Positions 40,351-51,699 of a stretch of DNA of 64,000 nucleotides are shown piece after piece (positions within the stretch are counted from its first letter, which is position 1; each line of letters starts with the position of its first letter). The stretch is from assembly GCA_905221605.1 (NCBI GenBank), contig CAJNDS010000668.1:560055-624054 (forward strand). The letters run 5' to 3'. The notes under the pieces are model-generated. The model saw only the letters and a program-made list of their open reading frames with translations. It was not told the origin of the DNA and made no database searches. The position numbers were made by a program, and so were the translations under genes. Source of the stretch: Symbiodinium natans. Lineage: Eukaryota > Sar > Dinophyceae > Suessiales > Symbiodiniaceae.

Positions 40351-40727
40351 AATGGTCTGGAGAAGCCCCGGTGCCTTCCGCAGACAATATAAATTTTTTA
40401 AAATCCGTAACACCCTGAAATTCTGACAGTTGTAAATGGCTGTCCTTTTAAAGTTTAAGGATTTTAGGATGTTCAATTCTAAAATCCGTAACTTCCTTAA
40501 TTTTAAACGGCTGCCCGTTTTAAATTTTAAAGAAGTTTAGACTTTGAAGGGATAAACGTTTCGAGGTTGTTAAGGGCTTTAAAGCCTTTTAAGATCCTTT
40601 AAATCTTGAAGATTTTGAAAGGCTTTAAATACCTTAAAGCCCTTCAAATTTGAAAAGGGCTGCCCCTGTTAAGGATCTTTAAAATTGCAAATGGTCTGGG
40701 GAAGCCCCGGTGCCTTCCACAGATCAT
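40351..40727. repeat. Palindromic hairpins, copies 3 and 4
   Basis: 40351-40388 and 40690-40727: AATGGTCTGG(A/G)GAAGCCCCGG then TGCCTTCC(G/A)CAGA(C/T)(A/C)AT. The intervening DNA is AT-rich with TTTAAA/AAATCC motifs, unlike the rest of the window. Confidence 0.75.
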
Positions 40728-41205
40728 CTAAATTTTTACAAACCCCTAAAACCTAAAACCCTGAAAAGCCTTAAGCTTCTAAATGGCTACCCTTCTAAAA
40801 TTTTATAGAGCCGCAGAACACAAGTTTCAGAAGCAAAATGCACATAAAAACACTAGTGTTTTTATAGAGGATAATAGAATAGAGCTTTTTTGTATTCCAG
40901 AGCAGTTTTTACTGCATTTTTCCGGTGAAAAAACAGAACATCAGACAAAGACGAAGACAGGAAAACCATAGGTGTGGATCATGGGGGGGGGGGGCTGACC
41001 ATATATATATACTCGATCCGTCGCTCTGTACAGCCCACTTCTTACATTCAGCCGTCGAGTATAAATTTCATGCCGGGAATCTGGCATGAATCTTCTATGA
41101 TGTCGTTCTTCTTGGTGTATGATGCATGCCGTTACGTACATCTGCCGCCTCTCATGGTATACCTACGTGCGACCCCGTCTGTGCCCGCATGTGCATTTTC
41201 TGTAG

Positions 41206-41280
41206 CCTGTATGTATATATATATATATATAATGTACGTGTATATATGTATATGTATACATATATATATATATATGCAGG
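41206..41280. repeat. (TA)n/(GTATA)n microsatellite
   Basis: Alternating TA tracts overlapping the 3' part of the minus-strand frame below. Confidence 0.9.
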
Positions 41281-41349
41281 ATATGCATCTATCACTCCAT
41301 GTGACATATACGGACCCGAGATATACAGGAATATTCAATACACGCATGT

Positions 41350-41562
41350 AATACGCGTATATACACCCGCAGACTCGCACAGCCAAAGTGAGTATTGATG
41401 ACGTGTAGCTCTCATGGAACGGTTGCAACTCTCCCGTGGCTGCAAGAAGGGTGAACAGGATAGGGTTGGGAGAGCATTCGGCAAGGTCGATAACGGTGTC
41501 GTATGCCACCTGACCGCACCAAGAGCGACAAGGCATGCAGTCGCTGAAGCTTCTTCTCGCAT
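41350..41562 (-). CDS. Minus-strand coding-like segment
   Basis: All three minus frames are largely open. The most protein-like reads CGQVAYDTVIDLAECSPNPI then LFTLLAATGELQPFHESYTS. The family C element at 41563-41667 separates it from 41668-41857. Not recognised. Confidence 0.35.
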
Positions 41563-41667
41563 GGGCATTTCCCAAAATAGGGGTACCCCTTTTATACCCT
41601 AAACCCTAAACCCTATCCCCTTAAAGGGACTCCTAAAGAGGGTATCCCTGTTTTCGGAAACCCCCAC
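41563..41667. mobile_element. Family C MITE with CATG flanks
   Basis: GGCATTTCCCAAAATAGGGG ... CTGTTTTCGGAAACCCCCA; CATG at both edges. A few CCCTAAA units occur inside (41598-41612). Confidence 0.7.
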
Positions 41668-41857
41668 ATGCACTGTTGGCCAGCTGGATCTTTGCTAAGT
41701 GTTCAAGGTTTTGAATGCGTCTCTGTTCGTTGCACTTGAAGTGAAGTTGCAGCATCACTTGGAGGAATCTTGCAGGTGTAGTTTGGCCCAAATCCAGGAA
41801 ATCCAAGAATGCAGCTTTCAGAGCGGCTAAGATTGGAGGCAACGTACACGTGCGCAC
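41668..41857 (-). CDS. Minus-strand ORF 5' part
   Basis: Starts MRTCTLPPILAALKAAFLDF, then LDLGQTTPARFLQVMLQLHF and KCNEQRRIQNLEHLAKIQLA. Leu-rich and helical. With the family C element and one CATG copy removed, one minus frame continues across (NSACEKKLQRLHALSLL). Confidence 0.45.
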
Positions 41858-42653
41858 ATCAGGCTATTGGTTGGAGCTTTAGACTGTTGTGCGCTGTCTG
41901 TTCTGAGTTTGTCGTATGCCGCAGCGACAGCTGTATATGTCAATGCGCTGCTGCCTGGCATCTTAACCCTGGAGAAATAACAACAAGAAGCATGTTTGAG
42001 ACGAAGACCTAGCTACAAAGACGATTGCGTGTTGATTGCCTGGCTGCTCAATATAATAAGAAGCTGTTGATGGGGCGCTCAAGCCGACACAGAATGTCGG
42101 CTGCTTCCTATTTGTAAGTGTCCAAGGCGTCTGAGACAACGCCGACAACGCCCCACTCTCATACGACACCCCAGAGTCCACAGTCACAAGAGAAGGACTT
42201 TCTGGGGGTCTTAGACTGGAAGCTGGGCATTGGCATGTTTAGGACTTTTCGGTTTTGAGACATGTTTTTCAACCATGACAATGCTAAGGGCTTCGGGATT
42301 TGGCTTAGGTACACAGGGATTGGGGTCTGGGCTTGGGAGGTTTTGGGTATAGCCATTTAGCATCGCCTTGCACCGTCTCAGCAGATCTTTTTAAATCCCA
42401 AGTCCGAGACCTGACACATGGAACCGGCGAAGTTGTAATGGATTAGGGTTTGAGGTTTAGGGCTCAGGGTTTAAAGTTTTTTGAAGAGGTTCAGGACAGG
42501 GTCGTTGACGAAGTCATCCGTGTCACCTGAACAACCCCGCCCACAGGCAAGCTACCACAGGAGCCTGAAGCAAAAAAGGGTTTAAAGTTTAGGGTTTAGG
42601 GCTGATATTAGTCATCGGTCGCTTTCTGCCTTTTTTGGTTAGTACGTCTTTTG

Positions 42654-42710
42654 GGATGTTCCCCCTTATACAAACTGTCCTTAATAGGGATTACAGTAGG
42701 AACATCCCTA
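42654..42710. mobile_element. Family A MITE with internal deletion
   Basis: Intact left end GGGATGTTCCCCCTTATACA and a right end reduced to GGAACATCCC. Confidence 0.65.
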
Positions 42711-43017
42711 TGTATCTTAGCATATTACGGTGGGTTGAAGGCAGCTTTGGGCTACAAATAGTCGGTTCTTTTGTCTTCTCCTTCGGCCTCTTCTGGGCCT
42801 TGGGGTCACGGCTGTGGGATTGTGTGGGTGCCTTGAAATCTGTTCTTATCCAGTCCGGAACCGGCACCCGGAAACCGGGGAACATCATCTCTTATGCAAG
42901 GAACATTCATGTCTAGTGCAGACACACATGTTGGTTCGTACAGGAGAACAGCAAGAAGTTCCGGCTGTTCGGAAGCGAGGGGCACCCTGGACGCACGGAA
43001 GTCTGTCTAAGGGTTGA

Positions 43018-43023
43018 TGAACC

Positions 43024-43076
<53 letters not shown>

Positions 43077-43085
43077 ACCCTACAC
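43018..43085 (-). repeat. (CCCTCAA)9 variant telomeric array
   Basis: Homogeneous variant array with no canonical units inside. Confidence 0.95.
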
Positions 43086-44339
43086 CGTAATCAAACAGTG
43101 CTGCTTTTGAACCCCACCTAAACCATTCTTGGTGTGTACTTTCTGCTTTTGAGTAGGGAATGTTTAGGCTGAAAAAGCCTCGCAGAAGGCCCCTTCAAGC
43201 TCCATAACCCTAACCTAAACCCCCGAAACTTCTATGCCCCCTACTCTCAGTCAGTTGAGGAATCAGCCGAACTGGATGAACTAGAGGTTTAAGTTACCCT
43301 AAACCCTACACCCTAAACCCTAAACACTAAACCCCATGCAGCAGAAACCCTAAACCCCAAGCCTCGGTCATGCGGGGTTCCGTTCAGGGTTGCCATAAAA
43401 GAGCTCCCCTTCCCCAAGAAATCCGCAAGACTCCCCTTGGCTCCCTGTTTCCAGGGTCGGGGGTCCTAGTAAGCAGTTCCCAAGGAGCCCAATACCCTTT
43501 AAAGGGTTTAGGGTTTAGGCTTTAGGGTTTAGGCCCGTTTAATGGGTTTAGGGTCGGGGGTTTAGGGAGTAGTTAAAAGAGCCCAATTCCTGGAAGTCTA
43601 CCCTGGACCCCGAAGGTTGTAGGGAGTGGGAACCTCTTTCAGGGGTACATCCTTCGAGGTCCCTAAGCCCTAAACCCGAAACCCTAAGGAAGCAGGGTTT
43701 CCGTTGGGGGCTCCCTGAAGGGTGGTGAAGGGCATGTCTTGCCAGCCAATCCGATCCTTGCAATGTTTTAGAAACCAGCCTGGCATACAGATCCCAAATT
43801 TGTGGACAGGGAAGTCTGCCTCCCTGTGTGGAGGAAGTTCAACTTGCAGCACAGGGACTGGCTCAGCTTGTTCTTCGGTTCCCTAAACCCTAAACCCTAA
43901 ACGCTAAACCCTAAACCCTAAACGGACGCTAACTTGGAAGAGGCCGTGACCATGGCTTGATTGACCCCTAAACTCGAAGTCCAAATTCTCGACGTACTGC
44001 ACCCTAAACTCAAAGTTCTAAGTCGAGACTTATATATACTACAACCCTAAACCAGCCAAAGCCTCGACTCCTCCGTCAAGGAAGCGACACCGCGACAAAC
44101 TCGACCTGGCGGCAGCGCGCGAGTCATCAAGCCACATCATACCGGGGTTTAGGGTTAGTGTTTAGGGGTTAGGGGGTTTATTAGGGGTACCTTATTGGGG
44201 TCCTTCTATTCTCGTAAACCCCCGGCCCTTAAGAATTCGAACAGGGTTTTGGGGTTGCTATAGTATATTTATATAAGGACCATACGGGATATGCCTTGAC
44301 AATTCGAATAGGTTTTGGGGGTAAGCCAACAGAAGAAGG

Positions 44340-44346
44340 TTTGGGG

Positions 44347-44381
<35 letters not shown>
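44340..44381. repeat. Poly-G tract
   Basis: About 30 uninterrupted G plus a G-rich lead, inside a family H-like repeat pair (44250-44435). Confidence 0.85.
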
Positions 44382-44382
<1 letters not shown>

Positions 44383-44631
44383 TTCTAGTATACTTTTCAA
44401 GGGACCTTAAGGGAATACTGTTAGACAATTTTCCGAGATGGGACTCTTGTTCTAAGAGTTCTTGCAGGGCCCAGCATTTCTTCATTAAGGCAGGCCCTTT
44501 AGCTCACATATTGAGGAGAGTTACAGGCAGAATCTCGACATTGGACTAAGTTTTTTTATACCTTGTAAAGCATGTAAAGCACGTGCAGTAGCTGGCTTCT
44601 GAGATTTACGACCATGTATATAAATTATATA

Positions 44632-44868
44632 TGTATATGTATATATGTATATATGTATATATGTATATATGTATATATGTATATATGTATATATGTATAT
44701 ATGTATATATGTATATATGTGTATATGTGTATATGCGTATATGTGTATATGTATATATGTATATATGTATATCTGTATATATGTATATACATATATATGT
44801 ATATATGTATATATGTGTATATGTATATATGTATATCTGTATAGATGTATACTGTATATATGTATATG
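44632..44868. repeat. (GTATATAT)n microsatellite
   Basis: About 235 bp, open in all frames as Tyr/Ile/Met repeats; the ORFs here are artefacts. Confidence 0.95.
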
Positions 44869-45084
44869 GCTGCCACATCCTCAACCCTAAGCCCTCAACC
44901 CGGTTCAGGATATAGGGTTTAGGGTTTACGCGCACACACACACACACACATGGTGAGTTCTGTCCTTTCGGTGCTCTCCGAGGTTCATGCAGCTAGCTGT
45001 TCACTTGCGCCTCCTTGCGGCATTATGTCGGATGTTGCACCTTCTTCACTCGCAGAGGCTCTGAGAAGCTGCTTGTGGACACCA

Positions 45085-45254
45085 AGCCCTAAGCCCTAAG
45101 CCCTAAACCCTAAACCCTAAACCCTAAACCCACCCTAAACTCTAAACACTAAACCCTAAACCCTAAACCCTATAACCCTAAACCCTAAACCCTAAACCCT
45201 AAACCCTAAACCCTAAACCCTAAACCCTAAACCCTAAACCCTAAACCCTAAACC
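45085..45254 (-). repeat. Long CCCTAAA array
   Basis: About 170 bp, three CCCTAAG units first, then mostly perfect CCCTAAA. Confidence 0.95.
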
Positions 45255-45261
45255 CAAGCTG

Positions 45262-45381
45262 AGGAAAGTTTTACTTCGACTTGCTGTACCCTCCTGGGGC
45301 CAATGGCCGACGACGGGCCTTGCTTCGGTGGGGGTGCCTCGGACTCGGAGACCTAGACCCCGAAGCCCTACCACTAGGGAG
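45262..45381 (+). CDS. Telomere-bounded cassette, coding-like
   Basis: Between the CCCTAAA array and a short TTTAGGG block. Two frames are open, for example YFDLLYPPGANGRRRALLRW. Confidence 0.35.
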
Positions 45382-45868
45382 GGTTTAGGGTTTAGGGTGG
45401 TTTACCGAGTGGTTGGGTTTTTTCAGCGGTCAGAAATTTCAGGTTCGGGGCTTAGAGTTCATAGGGTCTCAGAATGTTGGAGGTTGCTGAGGTTGCTTTC
45501 TTCCTTGCCAGGAGTTGGAGATGTCGAGCCTTCCTCCTGAGTGTAGATGCCACAGTGGCGATAAGCATGGCTTTCATGTTTGTTGTCGCTGCGGTTGCCC
45601 ACGGCATGCCCAGGAGGAGGACGATGCCCCAGTTGTTGCGTTTTTTCGAGCTTAGGTTCCCTTCTAAACCCTTTAAGCCAAAAAGGGGCGCCCTCTGTAT
45701 TCCCAAATTTCTCTTAAATCTGCGCATTTGAATTGGATCCCGGGTGCCCTAAACCCTAAACCTCAAACCCGAAACCCTAAACCCTTTCTCAGGATGCTGC
45801 ACGTACAGTCCATGGGCGTTCGGGGTGCGCCCTACAAGCCGCTTGCTTGAACTGCAGGCATGAAACCA

Positions 45869-45951
45869 TCCCTAAAGTGCTAGCTTCTTAGGGTTTAGGG
45901 TTTAGGGTTTTTTTAACGTTAACAAGTCCCTAAAGAGCTGGCTTCTTAGGG
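45869..45951 (+). repeat. Telomeric units within a 25-bp duplication
   Basis: TCCCTAAAGTGCTAGCTTCTTAGGG at 45869-45893 and TCCCTAAAGAGCTGGCTTCT(TAGGG) at 45927-45951, flanking TTTAGGG repeats and a T-run. Confidence 0.8.
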
Positions 45952-47195
45952 TTTAGGATTAAGGCCCTGGAGACTGGGAAATTTCCCCGTAAGAATCATT
46001 GGCTTTGGGGTGGGTAGAGGCTAGAGGGTAACGAGAGGATAGAGGGTAGAGGGCATAGGAGAAACCGACATTTGCTTCTTGTAGTTGGCCAAGAGGCAGA
46101 GATATCTAGGGCATCGGAACAGGAACTCAATCACCGGCGGCCGTAGCATAAGAGACTAGCGCACAGCCCTCACACTTCAATCACCCCCTGTTCACGGAAC
46201 AAAGACATCCAACTAAACAGACAGGGCGACTCCACGCAAGGGGAAGCATGGAGGCAGAACTCCCAGACGATGCAATCGAGTTCTTGTTCGCTCAAAGTCC
46301 CCCCCCCGGCTGTCAGGCTGTGGTCATCCCTGGTCCCTCCAGTGGTGGTCATCTCCGCACCTGTCGGGGACCTGCTCCTCTGGCTGAGTGAGCGAAGTGT
46401 GTGACGTGCATGTGTGAGTGAGAGAGAGAGTGAGTGAGTTTGTTCGTGTGTGTGTGCACACTTCGACATGCCATGGGAACCCAACACTCTGTCACAAACC
46501 CTCAGCAGCCGTTTACCCAGAAAATCCAAGGCACTTAATTCAGGAATATCGCTTTTAAATCATAGTAGGGGTCCGAAATGGTCCTAAGGAGTCTGAGTGG
46601 TAGGATACTTCTCGGGCGTCCTTGGCGAAGCCACTCAGTCCGACCCAACCAAGCCTTACAAACGCCCAAGCCCCAAACCCTAAACCTCCCCAGGCTTCAC
46701 AAGCACCCGGCCTTCAGTCTTCAGGCGTCCTGTCTGCAAGCCAGGACAACAAAAAGGCGTTGAGGGTTTAGGGTGACAACCCTCAACAAAAGATTGCGCG
46801 CTAGCTAGGGCTGAGTTTATTATGACCCTAGGCAAATGGGGACCCTGGACCCTAAGCAACCCGCAAGAGGAGGAGGATGTGGAGAGTTGAAGTTCCAGCC
46901 AGGGCACGGACTGCTTCAGCAAGGCTGTCTTCAGAAAAACTAGGTGGGCCCCTGCCATATTTGATATTTTCCCTTATTGGAAATAAGAGGATCATGTTGA
47001 GGAGAATTTTACAGTGTTTGATGGGCCATCCTAGAAAATAGCCTTCGGACTCGCATTCGTAGTCCTTCTAGGGCACTGACGCGGCATCATGGTCTGTATA
47101 CATTTTCGGGTCCGTTTAGGCCCCGCTGTATAGAAACCCTGAACGCGCTGCAGCCTATGACGGAGTCTGTTGCAGCACTTAGGGTTTATGGTTTA

Positions 47196-47360
47196 AACCC
47201 TAAACCCTAAACCCTAAACCCTAAACCCTAAAACCCTAAAACCTAAACCCTAAACCCTAAACCCTAAACCCTAAACCCTAAACCCTAAACCCTAAACCCT
47301 AAACCCTAAACCCGTGTCAGCTAGGCGGGTGGCAAAAAAAAACCCTAAACCCTAAACCCT
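47196..47360 (-). repeat. CCCTAAA array with head-to-head start
   Basis: TTAGGGTTTATGGTTT faces CCCTAAA at about 47180-47196, then about 17 units. GCTAGGCGGGTGGCA (47320-47334) interrupts the array and recurs at 48308 and, with one change, 53025. Confidence 0.9.
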
Positions 47361-47573
47361 ACGCCGGCGAATCGACCCCGAACTCCTCTGAGAGGTCAAC
47401 GAAGCCAGCGCAGTCTTCTCGGCCGCTCCGAAGGCTCCCAGGGAGAGCGATGTTCCACAATCAGGGTTGAGGGCTTAAGTATTCCAAAGCTTACACCCTA
47501 ACCCTAAACCCTAAACCCTAAACCCTAAACCCTAAACCCTAAACCCTAAACCTGAAACTGTATAGAACTCCAG

Positions 47574-47651
47574 ATTGCGAAGTCCAGGTCTCTTCCGCAC
47601 AAAAAGGGCGACCCCATGCGGCTTCAAACTGCACGATTTAGGCCAATTAGG
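47574..47651 (+). CDS. Telomere-bounded cassette exon
   Basis: Acceptor CTCCAG, right border TTTAGGG. Reads IAKSRSLPHKKGDPMRLQTA then RFRPI, basic. Confidence 0.4.
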
Positions 47652-48512
47652 GTTTAGGATTTAGGGTTTAGGATTTAGGGTTTAGGGTTTAGGGCCTCCC
47701 TAGGCAGCCATACAAACCTCCCATCCCTGGGTCCGAGAGGCCCTAAATCGGAAGAATTGCAAATAGTATTCCCTGATGTCCCCTATATGATTATACTATA
47801 ATCACCCCGGTTTAGGGTTTAGGGTTTAGGGTTCAGGGTTCAACTCCATTCTAATGATTTCGGCCCCGATAGTTTGCGGGCAGCAAGAAATCTTGCCAGC
47901 CATGGGAGTCCCTGAGCCGATCCGTAAACTCTACACCTTCCCTACGCCCTCCCTACACTCCCTACACCCTGAACTTCCCTGAACCCTAAACCCTAAACCC
48001 TAAACCCTAAAACCCCTAAACCCTACTTAAACCCCAAGCCCGAACAAAGAATTTCGGGTTTCTCTTTGGTGTTGGTCATGGTTTGGCATGTTGGGTTTGT
48101 TCCGCTATTTGCAGTTTGTGGCCTGCAATCGCAGGCCCATGTCGAATCCGACACCCCTTAGCTGAGGAGTTGTCCTCAAATCATGTTGGGTTTCCTGCGT
48201 TTTGAAGAATAGCCCCTTATGCAGAGGTTAGTGGCTGTCTCGGGTAATGCTTAGCCAGAGAGCCCAAGGCAAATTCTTGTTCCCATAGTGAGATCCGCAG
48301 CGCGGTGGCTAGGCGGGTGGCAACATGAAACCCCTGAACCCTAAAATCCTAATCTCCATTCCCCTATTAATATTAGTCCGAGAAACCCTAAGACCCTAAA
48401 CCCAAATCCCCTCTAAACCTTACAAACCCTAAACCTTCAACCCTAAACCCTAAAACCCTAAACCCTAAAACCTGGGAGTTTCTCGAAGAGCTTCGAGCGT
48501 GACTCTTGACAG

Positions 48513-48568
48513 GAGGGCCCCGAGTTGCGCTCCTTTCTTGCCTTCGACCGGAAGCGGATGAGCGCCTG
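48513..48568 (+). CDS. Telomere-bounded cassette exon
   Basis: Acceptor CTTGACAG, GC-type donor before TTTAGGG. Reads EGPELRSFLAFDRKRMSA. Confidence 0.4.
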
Positions 48569-48656
48569 GCTTTAGGGCTTCAGAGTTTAGGAGTTTAGGG
48601 TTTTAGGGTTTGACGGTTTTAGGGTTTAGGGGTTCAGGGTTTAGGGTTCTGGGGGT

Positions 48657-48905
48657 TTGGGGTTTAAGACCGTCGCAAGAGAGTTCGCTTCTGTGAAAAA
48701 TAGAACCAACTCTGCAATTCAGACCCCTGCCATGAATCAAGCCCCTACACCCCCAAGGCCGCCTGACACACCCCCACAGTGCTGTTCTTTCAAGTCGAGC
48801 ACGCTTCCTCCTTTTTTCGTGTGGCCGAGAGTGCAAAGATGCCCCCAACTTGAGACCGAGACCTTCGGTTCCACGTGGATGTATTTTGGAGCATGTGTTG
48901 GCTAG
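48657..48905 (+). CDS. Hypothetical ORF, 82 aa
   Basis: Starts MGFKTVAREFASVKNRTNSA, with a Pro-rich middle (residues 27-42). A minus-strand ORF overlaps. Not recognised. Confidence 0.3.
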   Translation: MGFKTVAREFASVKNRTNSAIQTPAMNQAPTPPRPPDTPPQCCSFKSSTLPPFFVWPRVQRCPQLETETFGSTWMYFGACVG

Positions 48906-49025
48906 CAGACTCTACAAATCCACAGTGGGGTTCTCAGGTTGGGACTCAGGGTCTTAATTTATCTTGGTTTAGGGTTTAGGGGTTTAGGGTTTAGATTTGT
49001 AGGTACGCGAGCCTGTGTTCTTCAG

Positions 49026-49082
49026 TGTGTTCTTGTTGTCTCTCCCCGTGCATCTTATAGAAAGTCCTTCAGAAAGAAGGGA
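49026..49082 (+). CDS. Putative exon left of family C introner
   Basis: Acceptor TTCTTCAG. 19 codons, phase 0: CVLVVSPRASYRKSFRKKG, ending exactly at GTTTCCG. Confidence 0.5.
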
Positions 49083-49170
49083 GTTTCCGAAATATTGGGG
49101 TCCTCACTTTGACTTGATCCTACTATTTGGGGATCTATATTGGGTGTCCCCTATTTTCGTAAACCCCCAG
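49083..49170 (+). mobile_element. Family C element acting as a GT-AG intron
   Basis: 88 bp: GTTTCCGAAATATTGGGG ... CCTATTTTCGTAAACCCCCAG. Excision joins SFRKKG to NTQNARTGFG, phase 0 to 0. Confidence 0.6.
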
Positions 49171-49292
49171 AACACGCAAAACGCGAGAACTGGGTTCGGT
49201 GTGAAAGCTGTGTCTTCTCATCCACATGGCTTGGCCTATGTCCAGAAACGATTGAACGCCTTGAAGCCTTGCTTCCCAAGTCCGTGGCAATG
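49171..49292 (+). CDS. Putative exon between introner and telomeric intron
   Basis: Reads NTQNARTGFGVKAVSSHPHG then LAYVQKRLNALKPCFPSPWQ. The next intron starts GTTTAGGGTTTAGGG with no spacer, so the telomeric repeat itself is the donor. Confidence 0.55.
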
Positions 49293-49575
49293 GTTTAGGG
49301 TTTAGGGTTTAGGGTTTTGTTTAGGGTTGAGGGTTGAGGGCTTAGGGTTTAGGGTTTAGGGTTTAGGCGGCAATCCGACTCCGAGGCCCAGAGAAATTCG
49401 AGAAAGCCGGACAAGACAAGATGCGGCCGGTGTTTCAACTGCGCGCCTTGCCGAGATCTCGAGGGTTTGAGGGCTTCTTTCCCTGAGCCCTGAACCTGAA
49501 ACCCTAACCCTAAACCCTAAACCCTAAGCCCTAAACCCTGAACCCTGAACCCTAAACCTTTACCGCGTCGTCTGA

Positions 49576-49803
49576 ATGAAGGGGCTTTTCGCTGCACCTG
49601 ACGCCGCTGTCGTCCGCAGTTCAGCAGAGCCAAAAGCACATTCCTGGGATCATGTACGGACGAAGGCCCATCCTAAACCCAGAGCTTTGAGGTTTTATGG
49701 GGTTCATTTGTCCCACAGTCTCATCGCCTGTGACCGTGGGGCTTTGAGGTGCGGCAAGGCTTCATCGCAAGGACATGACAGAAGAGGAGCAGAGCATACG
49801 AGC
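49576..49803 (+). CDS. Putative exon or small ORF
   Basis: After a CCCTAAA/CCCTGAA block. Starts MKGLFAAPDAAVVRSSAEPK, continues AHSWDHVRTKAHPKPRALRF, and runs into a family C element (49803-49908). Confidence 0.4.
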
Positions 49804-49908
49804 ATCTCTCGAAATAGGGGTGTCCCGAATATATCCCAAAGTTAAAAAAAAAAAAACTTGTGATAGGAACCCCCCGAAAAGGGCACCCTTGCTCTCGGAA
49901 AATCCCAC
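49803..49908. mobile_element. Family C MITE, degenerate
   Basis: CTCTCGAAATAGGGGTGTCC ... GGGCACCCTTGCTCTCGGAAAATCCC, with an internal A12 run. Confidence 0.6.
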
Positions 49909-50229
49909 ATATCTCACGCACTGCTTGGAACTTTGAATTGCAGGATTCAGGGCCTAGGGCCTTTATAGTTCTAGGCTAAGGGTTTTGGGCCCAAAAACCC
50001 CCAAAGCACCTAGCCCTCAACTCTAAAACCCTGAACCCTGAACCCTAAACCCTAAACCCCAACATTTCTGAACCAGCTTAGGGTGGAGACACGGGAGGCG
50101 GTCATGCACCCACTTGGGACACAAAGAGCCCTCTGCTCACCAGCCCTAAACCCTAAACCCTAAACCCTAAACCCTAAACCCTAAACCCTAAACCCTAAAC
50201 CTCTTTGCAATTGAAAGTCCGTGATCCGA

Positions 50230-50384
50230 GCTTCAGGATTTAGGTTGTGCCAATTCCATAGGAGCCCTTAAGCTACGGAGATAAGTTAGGGCTAGAAGTA
50301 CCCTATCTAGGGTGATAAGCACACTTCCCAAACTTCTAGCCCTACCTAAAAAACATTAAAAAACTACGCCTGAACCTCCAAGCA
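50230..50384. mobile_element. Family B MITE, decayed left end
   Basis: Right end GCCTGAACCTCCAAG; interior TAGGGCTAGAAGTACCCTA / CTTCTAGCCCTACCTA inverted pair. Confidence 0.5.
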
Positions 50385-50525
50385 GTGTATCACTCCGCCA
50401 GCCTCCTAAACCCTAAACCCTGATAGCCCTGAACCCGCTACCCTAAAACCCTGGAGCCCTAAAGCCCTAAAGCCCTAAAAACCTAAAGCCCTAAAGCCCT
50501 AAAGCCCTAAAACCCTAAAACCCAG

Positions 50526-50636
50526 ACCCGCCGCAATGACTGCAAGCTTTGCTCTTCGCTCTTCGACACCGCAGGAAGCGATGAAATCGCCCTGGGGCAG
50601 GAAAGGCGGGCCCCGCGAATCCAACTGTGGTTCAGA
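50526..50636 (+). CDS. Telomere-bounded cassette exon, best example
   Basis: Left CCCTAAA-type block ending ACCCAG, right GTTTAGGG. Exactly 37 codons, phase 0: TRRNDCKLCSSLFDTAGSDE then IALGQERRAPRIQLWFR. The CKLC pair could bind metal but no partner cysteines follow. Not recognised. Confidence 0.55.
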
Positions 50637-50814
50637 GTTTAGGGCTAAGGCAGTTTAGGGTTTAGGGTTTAGGGTTTAGGGTTTAGGGTTTGGGGTTTAG
50701 GGTTTAGGGTTTAGGGTTACAAAGCAGTTTAGGGTACTTGCAGCTCCTGGTCTTAGAGAGCAGAAAAAGTGCGGGCCGAAGGGCTGGAGTACCACAAGTG
50801 GGAGCTTACGAAAA

Positions 50815-51450
50815 TTCGGGACCCCTAGAATAGTCCCCCAAACCGTAGGCTTCCCTTAAACTAAGGAGCCCAGTAAGGCACTATAGGGATCGGCATAATT
50901 TCTAGCAGTATTCCCTTATGGTCCCTTTAGACATATACTAGAGAAACCCCCCAAAACAGTATTCCCTTCTAATAAGGGCCCCAAGAAGGTACCCCCCCCA
51001 AATTATCGTACAGCCCCCAAGTCTGCCAGGCATCCGATCCATCCCAGCGCCCTGGAATACCAGCATCTGTGTGGAGCCCTTTCAAGCCAACATCTGCAAG
51101 GCAGGGTGTGGGGTGTAGGGTTTGGGGTTTAGGGTTAAGGGTTTGGGCTTTTAGGGTTTAGGGTTTAGGGTTAAGAGATGCAGACTTTCTTTGGTGGTCT
51201 GGCTGCACCCTTCACTCTACACCACACCCTCCTGAATGGTTGGGGGATGTCAGGGCACCATAATGGAAACCCCAAACCCTAAACCCTAAGCTCCATTCAA
51301 ACCCTGAGTGGCCTGTGCCTCCTTCGCCCCCGGGGTGGAAAAGAAAGTATCTATATCCCCCTTGGGAACTGTTTTTTGTTTATATAAACCCCGATATTCG
51401 AAATATTATTGTATTAAGGTTCTAAGGGGAGTATAGGTATAATATGCACG
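50815..51450. other. Repeat-derived stretch
   Basis: Family H-like units (50815-51000, 51343-51450) and TTTAGGG/TTTGGGG blocks (51110-51178). No exon seen. Confidence 0.4.
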
Positions 51451-51699
51451 GTGCCTCAGTCATGCCAGGTTCCAGATGCCCTTTCTCCCAGGGGTTTAAG
51501 GGTTTAGGGAGTTTACTGAAGCAGCCCGGCAGCAAAAAGGGAGTTTAGGGGTTTAGGGGTTTAGGGCTTAGGGGTTTAGGGATTTAGGCATTAAGGGTTT
51601 AGGGTTTAGGGTTCAGACGCCTGTGGCCTGATCTTCACACTTGGCATGCGTTTGAACCTTGTGTCTTGGGATGTTCCCCCTTATACTAACAGCTCGGTT

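Noticed and set aside
44614-44947. ORFs of 75-113 codons on both strands
   Set aside because: Translation of a GTATATAT microsatellite; all frames are open because the repeat has no stop.
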